Source of the DNA: Hydromicrobium sp964415365
GTDB lineage: Bacteria; Actinomycetota; Humimicrobiia; Humimicrobiales; Humimicrobiaceae
NCBI GenBank assembly: GCA_964415365.1
Contig: CAYPYW010000014.1
Location: 1 to 48,465, forward strand
Length of the DNA stretch: 48,465 nucleotides
Direction: 5' to 3'
Each line of letters begins with the position of its first letter. The stretch's first letter is position 1. A program made the position numbers and the translations under genes. The notes beneath the pieces are model-generated. The model saw only the letters and a list, made by a program, of their open reading frames with translations. It was not told the DNA's origin and searched no databases. Below, one piece after another: positions 17,491 to 25,900 of the stretch.

Positions 17491-18582
17491 ATGTCTGAAA
17501 AGATAATGATAGAAACTCAGAATCTTACAAAAATGTTTAGAGAAGTAATTGCAGTGAATAATATTTCTTTGACGGTAAAAGAGGGTGAATTTGTATCAAT
17601 ACTTGGGCCATCAGGTTGTGGCAAGAGCACTCTTTTAAGGATGATTTCTGGATTAGAAAGTCCTACTAAAGGCAATATATATCTTCAGGGGAAGCTTATA
17701 AATAATATAAAAGCAAATAAAAGACCGATAAATATGGTCTTTCAGAGTTATGCTCTTTTTCCGCATTTGAATGTTTATGAAAATATAGCTTTTGGACTTA
17801 ATGTTAAGGGTGTTAAAACAAAGTCTATTATTCCCAGAGTAAAAGAAATGTTGAGCTTAGTGAAACTGGAAGGTTTTGAGAAAAGAATGCCTAATGAATT
17901 ATCTGGTGGGCAGTGTCAGAGAGTTTCTCTGGCAAGAGCTTTGATAAATGAGCCTTTGATACTACTGCTTGATGAACCGCTGGGGGCATTGGATTTGAAA
18001 TTACGCAAGGCAATGCAGATTGAACTCAGGAGTATACAAAAAAAGCTTGGAAGAACTTTTATTTACGTTACACATGATCAAGAAGAAGCACTCGTTTTAA
18101 GTGACAGGATAATGATAATGAATAATGGAAAAATAATTCAAACCGGAAGCCCGGTAGACGTATATAAAAATCCTAACACAGTTTTTTCCTCTACATTTAT
18201 TGGTGAGAGTAACTTAATGCAAGGAGTTCTGGTAAGCAAAAGTAAGGAAAATGATGAGATGGTCATTAAAATTGATGATTTAAAAATTAAAACTTTTTTT
18301 AGAGATGATGCAAAGGTTAATGATAAATTTTGGATTTTAATGAGATTTGAAAATATAAATATATCTAAGGATAAAAAGTTTGAACTCGATAATATGTTTT
18401 CTGGAGTTATACAAAACTTTATATTTTTGGGTCCCTTGCTTAAATACGAGGTAAAAATTTCGGGCTTAAGCAAAGCTATTAGCGTCTTTGTGGGCATGAA
18501 TGATTCAAGCAAATTTTTTATGAGAGGAGATAATGTGTATCTTGGTTGGGATAAATTTGCAAGTGGTTTATTTTCGATATAA
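17491..18582 (+). CDS. ABC transporter ATP-binding protein (PotA-like)
   Basis: The 363-residue ATPase energises the importer encoded by the next three genes. It has Walker A GPSGCGKST (about 38-46), the Q-loop in VFQSYALFPH, signature LSGGQ, Walker B ILLLDEPL followed by GALD, and the switch His in VTHDQEEAL. The C-terminal part (about 240-363) is a TOBE-type regulatory domain, as in PotA and other importer ATPases of the polyamine/opine/quaternary-amine group. The gene order ATPase, permease, permease, binding protein matches potABCD. Confidence 0.93.
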   Translation: MSEKIMIETQNLTKMFREVIAVNNISLTVKEGEFVSILGPSGCGKSTLLRMISGLESPTKGNIYLQGKLINNIKANKRPINMVFQSYALFPHLNVYENIAFGLNVKGVKTKSIIPRVKEMLSLVKLEGFEKRMPNELSGGQCQRVSLARALINEPLILLLDEPLGALDLKLRKAMQIELRSIQKKLGRTFIYVTHDQEEALVLSDRIMIMNNGKIIQTGSPVDVYKNPNTVFSSTFIGESNLMQGVLVSKSKENDEMVIKIDDLKIKTFFRDDAKVNDKFWILMRFENINISKDKKFELDNMFSGVIQNFIFLGPLLKYEVKISGLSKAISVFVGMNDSSKFFMRGDNVYLGWDKFASGLFSI

Positions 18583-18615
18583 TTTTTTATATAACTTCAA
18601 CTATTAGGTTTTAAT

Positions 18616-19479
18616 ATGCAGAAATTAAATAAAAAAATAGTATCTTTACAGCTTTTCCCAATTAATATTTTTATGATCATTTTTTTCATAATTCCTATCC
18701 TAATATTATTGATTTATAGTTTTTACAGATTTGAGAATTACAAAATAATAAAAGAGATAACGATTGTTTGTTATGAAAATGTCCTGAAAAATAAACTATT
18801 TATGAATATACTGGGAAGGACTATAGGCATTGGATTATTGGTAAGCGTTATCAGTATTATTATCAGTTATCCAATGGTATATGGAATAGTATTTAAAGTT
18901 AAAAAGTTTAGAGATTTTTTAATTTTCTTTATTGCAATTTCCTTATTAAGTAGTTACTTAGTAAAAGTATACGCCTGGAGAACAGTATTAGGCTACAATG
19001 GACTTATCAATACTTTTTTATTGTATACAGGTATTATAAGGCAACCTTTAGAATTTCTTCTATTTAATAAATTCTCTGTCTTTGTTGCATTGCTACATAG
19101 GTTAATTCCTTTTGTTACATTACCATTGTATTCAGCCTTGTTGAATATTAATCCTGATCTCCTGGATGCTGCACGGGATTTAGGTGCTAATCCATTAAGT
19201 ACTTTTTTTAAAGTAACATTACCTCTAAGTATGTCAGGCATAAGAACTGCTTTTATATTCTCATTTATAATTGCCTCAGGTGATTATGTGATACCTCAGA
19301 TGCTGGGTGGAACAAGTGGTCTTATGGTTGGCAGGGTGATTGCTGATCAATTTGGTGTAGTATTTAATTGGGGCGAGGGTTCAGCTTTGGCGTTTCTATT
19401 AATTTTTTCTGACTTAATTGTATTTATTATGTTTAGCTTCTTTTTGAGTAAAGTGTTTTTAAGAAAGAGGGAAATCTAA
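18616..19479 (+). CDS. ABC transporter permease (PotB-like)
   Basis: This inner-membrane permease has 287 residues and about six transmembrane helices. The EAA loop that contacts the ATPase is seen as DAARDLGANPLSTFFKVTLPLSMSG near residues 179-202. SGDYVIPQMLGG downstream of the loop is a typical PotB-type segment. The ATG is preceded by only a weak ribosome-binding site. The gene ends one base before the second permease gene, so the two are translationally linked. Confidence 0.92.
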   Translation: MQKLNKKIVSLQLFPINIFMIIFFIIPILILLIYSFYRFENYKIIKEITIVCYENVLKNKLFMNILGRTIGIGLLVSVISIIISYPMVYGIVFKVKKFRDFLIFFIAISLLSSYLVKVYAWRTVLGYNGLINTFLLYTGIIRQPLEFLLFNKFSVFVALLHRLIPFVTLPLYSALLNINPDLLDAARDLGANPLSTFFKVTLPLSMSGIRTAFIFSFIIASGDYVIPQMLGGTSGLMVGRVIADQFGVVFNWGEGSALAFLLIFSDLIVFIMFSFFLSKVFLRKREI

Positions 19480-19480
19480 A

Positions 19481-20263
19481 TTGAGAGAAAAAAAATCTCC
19501 TGGATTTCAATTATATATAATAGCAATACTGATATTTTTATTTTTACCTATACTCATCATTATTTTGTTTTCTTTTGTTGATTCAAGCAGTTTAGTTTTT
19601 CCGATTGAAGGTTTTTCATTGAGATGGTATTTTGAGGTATTTTCTGATAAGGAGTTTCTAATTTCTATTAAGAATAGTGCTGTTGTAGCAGTTATTGTAT
19701 CTATATTATCCGGGATTATCGGTACCGTTACCTCATTTGCTTTGAATAAATATAAATTCGAATTTAAAAATGTACTTTCTACTTTTTATATGATTCCTTT
19801 TACTCTGCCAGGTCTCATATTAGGAATATCTCTGTTAATGTTTTTTGATACTTTGAATTTTAAACTTTCACTGGTAACAGTCACATTGGGTCATCTTGTT
19901 TTTTGTATACCATTTGTTTTTTTAGTGATGAATGCAAGGCTGGAGAGATTAGATTTCACAATAGAAGAAGTTGCGATTGATCTGGGGGCAAATCCATTTC
20001 AGGTTTTTATGAAAGTAACTTTTCCTTTGATTAAGTCTTCTCTCTTTGGCGCAATGTTAATAGCTTTTGCGTTATCTTTTGATGAATTTGTAGTTACTTT
20101 TTTCACAGTTGGAGCTAAAAATACGTTGCCTCTGATTATCTGGGGGATGATGAGAATGGGTGTCAGCCCGGTTATTAATGCTATCTCTTCTTTAGTAACT
20201 GTAATTACAATTATCTTGATCGTGATTTCTTTAAAAATATTTAAAGTAAATATAAATATATAA
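19481..20263 (+). CDS. ABC transporter permease (PotC-like)
   Basis: This is the second permease of the importer, 260 residues with about six transmembrane helices. It begins with TTG one base after the preceding stop, with AAAGAGGGA upstream. The EAA loop reads EEVAIDLGANPFQVFMKVTFPLI, and SFDEFVVTFF further on is characteristic of PotC homologues. Together with the PotB-like protein it forms the heterodimeric channel. Confidence 0.92.
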   Translation: MREKKSPGFQLYIIAILIFLFLPILIIILFSFVDSSSLVFPIEGFSLRWYFEVFSDKEFLISIKNSAVVAVIVSILSGIIGTVTSFALNKYKFEFKNVLSTFYMIPFTLPGLILGISLLMFFDTLNFKLSLVTVTLGHLVFCIPFVFLVMNARLERLDFTIEEVAIDLGANPFQVFMKVTFPLIKSSLFGAMLIAFALSFDEFVVTFFTVGAKNTLPLIIWGMMRMGVSPVINAISSLVTVITIILIVISLKIFKVNINI

Positions 20264-20400
20264 AAACATTACAAGTTATTTATAAAGAGAGGAGGATTTA
20301 TTGGGAATATATAAATCTTATTAAAAGAGGGGAGGGTGAATATGTGGATGTAAAAATCTCGGTTGAAAAATTATTAAATGAAAATATGAGAGGAGAAAGA

Positions 20401-21558
20401 ATGAAAAGGTTTGTTGCACTGTTACTAGTTATTTTATTTATTGTCTCAGTACTGTTTATTGGCACAGGTTGTAAAGAGGAAGCTGCAGAGGAGGTTGGGG
20501 AAGCTGAAGAAACAACTGCCACGGAAACAATAACTGAAGAGAGTATTGAAGGGGGAACGTTAAACTATTTGGGATGGCAAGGCTATGATGGTGGAGAATC
20601 TATAAAATCATTTCTGGAAGAGAATAATATTACTATGAACAATCTTTTTGTGACGAGTAATGAAGAAATTTTTTCAAAGCTTAAAGTAGGTGGTGGGGGG
20701 AGATATGACGTCGTTACACCCAATCATAGTACTACGCCAAGCTTTATAAAAAGTGATCTGTTAGAACCTCTGGATTTAACACAGATTCCTAATTATGAGA
20801 ATCTTTTTGAAGTGTTCAAGAATCTGGAGTATAACAAATCGGACGGTGAAATTTACACTGTACCACTAACCTGGGGATCACAATGCATGCAATATAATGC
20901 TGATGTTATAACAGAAAAACCTACTAGCTGGGACATATTATTAGATCCACAATACAAGGGTAAAGTTGTAACTCAAGATAATGCTGTAGGTAATATAACA
21001 ATTGTAGCAGTTTGGTTAGGTTTTAAGGATCATGCAACTCAACTGACTAAAGATGAACTTCAGCAATGTTATGAGAGATTGCTTGAATTGAAACAAAATT
21101 TGAGATATATTGCACCTACATTTGGTGATTGTAAAAATGCTCTTGTTAGTGGCGAAGCCCTTTTTCTTTTTAATGGATGGGAGCCTATAGCTTTGTGGGC
21201 ACAGCAAGAAGGTGCAAATATTCAATCTGTAATTCCAGATGAGGGAACAGCTGCATTTATAGATAATTATGCCATCGCTAAGGGTTCTCCTAATAAAGAT
21301 ATTGCTTATGCTTATATTAATGCAATGCTGGATCCAAATGTTCAGGCATCATTTGCTAAAGAAATTTCTACTGCTGCAGTAAATAAAGATGCCATCCAGT
21401 TTATGGATGAGGATGTAGCTAGTACGTTTCCCTATGATAGTATTGAAGAATATTTTGCAAAAGCAATTCCATATCCAGAAATACCCCTGGAAAGTGATGA
21501 ATATGCAACATTGAATGATTGGGTTGAGATGTGGGAGCAATTTAAAGCAGCAGAGTAA
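20401..21558 (+). CDS. Substrate-binding lipoprotein (PotD-like)
   Basis: The 385-residue protein has a signal peptide with lipobox GTGC (Cys24), an acidic linker and a PotD-type two-lobed binding fold. I start at ATG 20401 because AGGAG (20391-20395) precedes it; an in-frame GTG at 20344 would add a non-signal extension. Several tryptophans sit in likely pocket segments (LGWQGYDGG, LTWGSQ, NGWEPIALW), as expected for aromatic cages around a quaternary ammonium, but this is inference. Its place in the methyltransferase cluster suggests a methylated amine ligand rather than polyamines. Two further strong ribosome-binding-like sequences lie upstream at about 20290 and 20331 without sizeable frames. 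Confidence 0.9.
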   Translation: MKRFVALLLVILFIVSVLFIGTGCKEEAAEEVGEAEETTATETITEESIEGGTLNYLGWQGYDGGESIKSFLEENNITMNNLFVTSNEEIFSKLKVGGGGRYDVVTPNHSTTPSFIKSDLLEPLDLTQIPNYENLFEVFKNLEYNKSDGEIYTVPLTWGSQCMQYNADVITEKPTSWDILLDPQYKGKVVTQDNAVGNITIVAVWLGFKDHATQLTKDELQQCYERLLELKQNLRYIAPTFGDCKNALVSGEALFLFNGWEPIALWAQQEGANIQSVIPDEGTAAFIDNYAIAKGSPNKDIAYAYINAMLDPNVQASFAKEISTAAVNKDAIQFMDEDVASTFPYDSIEEYFAKAIPYPEIPLESDEYATLNDWVEMWEQFKAAE

Positions 21559-21597
21559 TCTGTATTTGTTTTTATGGATTTTTTAATTTATTGAAAA

Positions 21598-21636
21598 CTT
21601 ATTGGAGTTAGTTAAATAAAAACTAACTCCAATAAG
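21598..21636. terminator. Perfect 16-bp hairpin after the importer operon
   Basis: CTTATTGGAGTTAGTT (21598-21613) and its exact complement (21621-21636) are separated by a 7-nt loop. It lies 40 bp after the binding-protein stop codon. The stem is strong, but no U-run follows directly, so it may act as a terminator with help, as an mRNA stabiliser, or mark an old insertion end. Confidence 0.55.
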
Positions 21637-22129
21637 CAAGAGGTAGAAAAGGAAATTTTATAGAAAATGTTTAAGTTCGAAGATTTTAGAATAGCGATAG
21701 TGAATGATATTAATAAATATAGTCAATTCTTGGTGGATAAGTAAAAGCACATCTTAAAAAACAAGATTTTAACCAAAGAACTGCCTCCTATCAGAAGAGA
21801 TACCTTCCCGAGCCGGATCCCTTCAAGCCTGAAATTGACCTGTGGTGCAGAAGACAAATGGCTACGGTAAGTTTGTTCTTTACGCAGCTTGTATGCTTTC
21901 TTGGGGTGTTAAAATATACAGGGATATATAGATGCCTGGGGGAAAACTTTTGCAAGAGTGAGGAATTTTAGTTTGCAAAAACACAACATCTTCTGTAATT
22001 TGATAGTTTCGATATTTTAATATATATTATGCGTAATTCAATGAACTAATTATGTAGCTTACTGGTTGTGTTCATATCAGGCAGCATAGTATGATTATTT
22101 TTATACAGTAGAAAAAAAGAGGTAGTTTT
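21637..22129. other. Intergenic region between importer and regulator, with possible gene remnant
   Basis: No intact gene is seen. An ATG at 21667 opens a 25-residue frame (MFKFEDFRIAIVND...) ending at 21744. A one-base frame change near 21740 would continue it to a stop at 21969-21971, giving about 100 residues with a protein-like stretch (KRYLPEPDPFKPEIDLWCRRQ). This looks like a decayed, frameshifted gene fragment that I cannot identify. The beginning slightly resembles the mttB start MFIEDFR, which may be chance. The gntR promoter probably lies at about 22065-22110. Confidence 0.35.
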
Positions 22130-22852
22130 ATGGATGAAAACTATAGTGAGGAATCAGAAAAATCCACGAACAGGGTTTATCAGATACTGAGAAGAAAAAT
22201 AATTGAAGGGAATTACCCACCGGATAAAAAGATTGTTCAGAATAGATTGGCCAGTGAATTGAACATAAGTCGCACACCCGTGATTAAGGCATTACATAAA
22301 CTTGAGATGGAAGGATTGGTGGATAATATTCCTCGGAAAGGTTTTTTTATTCATAGGGTTAGTCTCAGTGAAATAATTGATTTGTTTACGCTGAGACAGT
22401 CACTTGAAATGATTGCAGCTGCTAATGCAGCTGAGAATGCAACACCTGGAGAAGTAGATGAAATGGAGAGCTTTTTTTTGCCCTTTGTGAACAATAAGGA
22501 TGCCATTGATGCGAAAAAGTATTATCTGGCGGACAGTAAATTTCATAACTACCTCATCAGTTTGTGTAGGAACAGTCTTGTAAATAAAATTAATAATTCC
22601 ATGCAGATTATGTCCAAAATATACACCAGCGGATTGCTGCGAAAACCAGAGGAAACTATCGACGAGCATTTACAGATTATCGATGCGATCAGGAGGCGTG
22701 AAATAGAACATGCTAGGATACTTATGATGCAGCATCTGGAAGTAACACAAAAGCGTATGCAAAAAACGGCGGAAAGACTAAAAAATATGGGTGTGGATAT
22801 ATCAAAGATACCAATTCGAGGGCTTGAAATTGACGAAGGTAATGAGAAATAA
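22130..22852 (+). CDS. GntR family transcriptional regulator, FCD subfamily
   Basis: The 240-residue protein has an N-terminal winged helix-turn-helix (about 12-80, including LASELNISRTPVIKALHKLEMEGLV). An all-helical FCD ligand-binding domain (about 85-220) contains FTLRQSLEMIAAANAAE and HNYLISLCRN. FCD regulators usually sense carboxylates or small metabolites and repress adjacent catabolic genes. The inverted repeat at 12407-12439 in front of the island operon is a candidate target. The ribosome-binding site AAAGAGG is good. Confidence 0.93.
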   Translation: MDENYSEESEKSTNRVYQILRRKIIEGNYPPDKKIVQNRLASELNISRTPVIKALHKLEMEGLVDNIPRKGFFIHRVSLSEIIDLFTLRQSLEMIAAANAAENATPGEVDEMESFFLPFVNNKDAIDAKKYYLADSKFHNYLISLCRNSLVNKINNSMQIMSKIYTSGLLRKPEETIDEHLQIIDAIRRREIEHARILMMQHLEVTQKRMQKTAERLKNMGVDISKIPIRGLEIDEGNEK

Positions 22853-22896
22853 GTAGGCGTTGTACCCAGGCATCATTTGAAAGGAGGGGGAGGAGG

Positions 22897-23454
22897 ATGA
22901 TTACTGTAAGTCAATGTAATAAAGCTAGGGAGAAAGCAGCAAGGATGATAGAGGCGGCTGGGTTCAAGCTGTCGCTACATGAAATTGAATCTATGGATGT
23001 AGCTGACTTTGGATTGGGACACCTGGAAGTTGAAGGTGCTCAAATAGTGGCATTGGCGGATACTGAATGCATAAGTATTCGGCTAATAGCTCTTACCCCC
23101 AATCAGACAGAACCGGAACACTGGCATACTGCTATTGCAGATGGGAAGTCTGGGAAGGAAGAAACAGTTAGGATTCTTACTGGGACTGTACGTTTTTATA
23201 TTCCAGGACCTGGAAATATTAAAGAAGGTTTTATACCTCCAGGCAAAGAACAGTGGTATACCTGCAGACATGAAGTGATTATGAAGCCTGGAGACCAACT
23301 TATCCTGAAGCCTGGGACACGGCATTGGTTCCAGGCAGCCGAAGAAGGTGCAGTTATGGTATGTTTTTGCTCTTCGGTTGTGGACACATGTGATTTGTTT
23401 ACGGACTCTTCTATAATCCGGGAGACTAAGGTTGTGGATGATTGTTTAGAATAA
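22897..23454 (+). CDS. Cupin protein resembling D-lyxose ketol-isomerase
   Basis: The 185 residues form a cupin with a likely metal site: EHWH (H75, H77), E88/E89 and H143 (TRHWFQ). The C-terminal block with PGTRHWFQ, GAVMVCFCSSVVDTCDLFTD resembles the D-lyxose isomerase family of sugar isomerases. The ribosome-binding site GGAGGGGGAGGA is very strong. It lies 44 bp after gntR. A sugar isomerase does not obviously fit a methylated-amine pathway, so another small-molecule cupin role is possible. Confidence 0.7.
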   Translation: MITVSQCNKAREKAARMIEAAGFKLSLHEIESMDVADFGLGHLEVEGAQIVALADTECISIRLIALTPNQTEPEHWHTAIADGKSGKEETVRILTGTVRFYIPGPGNIKEGFIPPGKEQWYTCRHEVIMKPGDQLILKPGTRHWFQAAEEGAVMVCFCSSVVDTCDLFTDSSIIRETKVVDDCLE

Positions 23455-23492
23455 AGGGTAATAGTAAAAACTTCTCCTCTTGAATTATTAGT

Positions 23493-23521
23493 TACTTTAG
23501 AGTAACATACTTTAGAGTAAC
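23493..23521 (+). repeat. Tandem operator-like repeat before the AAA ATPase gene
   Basis: TACTTTAGAGTAAC occurs twice, at 23493-23506 and 23508-23521, one base apart. The first copy with its preceding GT forms a near-palindrome, GTTACTTTAGAGTAAC. It ends 28 bp before the GTG start of the ATPase gene, so autoregulation is plausible. Confidence 0.6.
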
Positions 23522-23549
23522 TTATTTATGATTAATGAGAGGATGAGAT

Positions 23550-24947
23550 GTGTTTTTCAATAGAGTGGAAGAGCTTAATCGGCTGAATAGTCGGTATAAG
23601 GAAAAGGGAGCACAACTGCTAATTATTTATGGAAGACGTCGGGTAGGTAAGACGGAGTTAATAAAAGAATTTGTCCGGGATAAATCTCATATTTATTTTC
23701 TGGCTGATCTATCCAATGAAAAAGAACAGCTGAGGCAGTTTTCGGAAAGAATAAGACTTTTTACAAATGATCAGTCGCTAGTCGATAATCCATTCTCTAA
23801 CTGGGTAGCTTTGTTTTCATATTTAAAAAATCTTATTCTAAGGAAAAGGTTAATAATTATTATCGATGAATATCAATATTTGCAGTCGAGCAATAAAGCT
23901 ATTTCTTCAATAATACAGAAGTCCTGGGATGAAGGTCTTAAGGATACACAGGTTTTTTTTATACTTTGCGGGTCATATATTTCATTTATGGAGCGTGAGC
24001 TTTTAGCGTATAAGAGCCCGTTATATGGCAGAAGAACTGCACAGTTTCCGGTTGAGCCAATGAGTTTATATGGAGCCCGGTTGTTTTTCAATTCTTATTC
24101 GATTAAAGATATGATTCGTACCTACGGGATTCTGGGTGGTGTCCCTGCATATTTGCTACAGTTTGATCCCAAAAATAAAGTAGAAAAAAATATTGAAACT
24201 ACTTTCCTATACAAAGATGCTTTTTTATTTAACGAGACCCGTTTTCTATTAATGGAGGAATTACGGGAACCGAGAAACTATTTCTCCATTCTTAAGGCTA
24301 TTGCTTTTGGAGCAACGCGTACTAATGAAATTGTCCAGCACAGTAGCTTGGAAAGAGGTCTGGTTGTTAAATATCTTGATGTATTACAGAACCTCCGAAT
24401 CATAAAGAGAGAGATACCGGTAACTGAATATAATCCTGAGAAAAGCCGTAAAGGTATTTATATCATTCAGGATCAATATATTAAATTCTGGTTTAGATTT
24501 ATTATGCCCAATCAGAGTTTTATTGAGGAAGGCCGCAGAGATTTTGTATTAACTCAGCGAATATTGCCATATCTGGATCAGTATTTGGGAAATGTTTTTG
24601 AAAAAGTATGCGTTGAATACTTAAGAAAGATCAATGGTACACAAAGATTACCTTTTTCGTTTGATAAAATCGGAAAGTTCTGGCAGCATGAAAATGAGAT
24701 TGATATTATTGCATTTGATCTCAATTTTAAAAATATATTAATAGTGGAATGTAAATGGACATCAAGTCCTGTTGGTATTGATATTTTTGATGGGCTGATC
24801 AGGAAGTCAGGAGTTGTTCCGGGTAATTTCACTGCAGGTAAAGTATATTATGGTATATTTTCAAAGTCCGGGTTTACAGATTCAATGAATAAGATTGAAC
24901 GGCCGGATCTTTTTTTGTTTGATTTAAAGGATTTAGATATTGTCTAA
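23550..24947 (+). CDS. Archaeal-type AAA ATPase with C-terminal DUF234 nuclease-like domain
   Basis: The 465-residue protein has a P-loop ATPase domain: Walker A YGRRRVGKTE at about 27-36 and Walker B IIIIDEYQYL at about 105-115. A helical or winged-helix part follows. The C-terminal DUF234-type domain has the PD-(D/E)xK-like pattern ENEIDIIAFD ... VECKW. The cellular role of this family is not settled; members occur in scattered copies in archaea and some bacteria. The start is GTG with GAGAGGATGA upstream. It is the last gene before the right 55-bp repeat. Confidence 0.88.
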   Translation: MFFNRVEELNRLNSRYKEKGAQLLIIYGRRRVGKTELIKEFVRDKSHIYFLADLSNEKEQLRQFSERIRLFTNDQSLVDNPFSNWVALFSYLKNLILRKRLIIIIDEYQYLQSSNKAISSIIQKSWDEGLKDTQVFFILCGSYISFMERELLAYKSPLYGRRTAQFPVEPMSLYGARLFFNSYSIKDMIRTYGILGGVPAYLLQFDPKNKVEKNIETTFLYKDAFLFNETRFLLMEELREPRNYFSILKAIAFGATRTNEIVQHSSLERGLVVKYLDVLQNLRIIKREIPVTEYNPEKSRKGIYIIQDQYIKFWFRFIMPNQSFIEEGRRDFVLTQRILPYLDQYLGNVFEKVCVEYLRKINGTQRLPFSFDKIGKFWQHENEIDIIAFDLNFKNILIVECKWTSSPVGIDIFDGLIRKSGVVPGNFTAGKVYYGIFSKSGFTDSMNKIERPDLFLFDLKDLDIV

Positions 24948-24966
24948 ATATATCTGAATTATATAT

Positions 24967-25021
24967 TGGCCAGTTTATTTTATACTGATTTGACAGAGAA
25001 TGAAAATTTCCTTAATGTTTA
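24967..25021 (+). repeat. 55-bp direct repeat, right copy (island boundary) with promoter
   Basis: Identical to 12296-12350. Here TTGACA (24990-24995), a 17-bp spacer and TAATGT (25013-25018) lie 47 bp before the hydrolase gene, a fitting promoter position. The terminator's left arm is absent at this copy. The repeat therefore looks like the original promoter of the hydrolase gene, retained or duplicated when the island arrived. Confidence 0.85.
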
Positions 25022-25064
25022 CATGAAGCTAGATGAGAAAATGACCTGTTTTTAATGAGGTAAG

Positions 25065-25895
25065 ATGCTATATCAAAAAATACTTATTGGACTTGCTTCA
25101 GTTATTGCGGTAACTATAATTATATATTTGCTTTCGGCTGTGTATAAATTTCTAACCCAGTCATATGATGTGTATCATCTAAAAAAGGAAATCAGAGCTA
25201 CCCCTTTTGATATAAGATTGTATTTTGAGGAGATCTTTTTAAAATCTTCTGATGGTATAAACATTTCTGGTTGGTTTGTGCCTGCAAGAAACCAAAAAGG
25301 AGTGATACTGGTTTTGCATGGGAACGGCGAGAATGTTTCAACTGCTCTGACGTTTATAGATTATTTTAATAGGAAACTGGGACTATCTGTTTTTATAATT
25401 GATTACCGTGGATATGGCAAAAGTGAAGGCAGGCCAACCGAGAATGGGACTTATCTGGATGCCAGGGCGGCCTGGGAATATTTGACGGGTCCCAGGAAAA
25501 TAAAACCTCAGGAGATTATAGTCTTTGGTCGATCATTGGGTGGCTCTATTGCAGCATGGCTGGCTAAAGAAGTAAAGCCCAGGGCATTGATTCTGGATTC
25601 TACTTTTACTTCAATCAAAGATATAGCGGCTGAGATGTATCCTTATCTGCCGGTGAGAAAATTCCTCAAGTTTAACTATTCCACTATTGATTACTTAAAA
25701 AGTACGGCAAGCCCGGTATTAATTATACACAGTAGTGAAGACAATTATATTCCATTCCCGCATGCGGTAAAGCTTTATAATGCTGCAAAAGAACCCAGGC
25801 AGTTTTTAAAGATAATGGGTTCGCATAATAACAATTATATAAAATCAGAAGAAATTTATATAGAAGGCATAAAATCTTTTCTCTCCAAATACTAG
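25065..25895 (+). CDS. Membrane-anchored alpha/beta hydrolase (BEM46/YqkD-like)
   Basis: The 276 residues begin with a transmembrane anchor (about 5-25), followed by an alpha/beta-hydrolase fold. The oxyanion segment is LVLHGNGEN. The nucleophile elbow is GRSLGG (Ser157), Asp226 lies in HSSEDNYIP, and His254 in GSHNN. The substrate is unknown; this group includes esterases and thioesterase-like enzymes. It lies right after the island boundary repeat and converges with the acetyltransferase gene. Confidence 0.9.
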   Translation: MLYQKILIGLASVIAVTIIIYLLSAVYKFLTQSYDVYHLKKEIRATPFDIRLYFEEIFLKSSDGINISGWFVPARNQKGVILVLHGNGENVSTALTFIDYFNRKLGLSVFIIDYRGYGKSEGRPTENGTYLDARAAWEYLTGPRKIKPQEIIVFGRSLGGSIAAWLAKEVKPRALILDSTFTSIKDIAAEMYPYLPVRKFLKFNYSTIDYLKSTASPVLIIHSSEDNYIPFPHAVKLYNAAKEPRQFLKIMGSHNNNYIKSEEIYIEGIKSFLSKY

Positions 25896-25900
25896 AAAGA

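Larger units (their letters stand above)
12351..24966. mobile_element. Putative 12.6-kb metabolic genomic island flanked by direct repeats
   Basis: The segment between the two 55-bp repeats holds an all plus-strand set of genes: creatinase-like protein, mttB-like 1, corrinoid protein, mttB-like 2, potABCD-like importer, gntR, cupin and AAA ATPase. Genes on either side look like unrelated housekeeping functions. No integrase, transposase or tRNA gene is present, so the mechanism of acquisition is unknown. The terminal ATPase gene is of a family often found in variable genomic regions. A duplicated segment bordering one coherent catabolic module is the main evidence. Confidence 0.5.

Noticed and set aside
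20290..20343. Two extra ribosome-binding-like sequences before the PotD-like gene
   Set aside because: They lead only to frames of 3 to 7 codons; without further evidence I treat them as chance purine-rich stretches.
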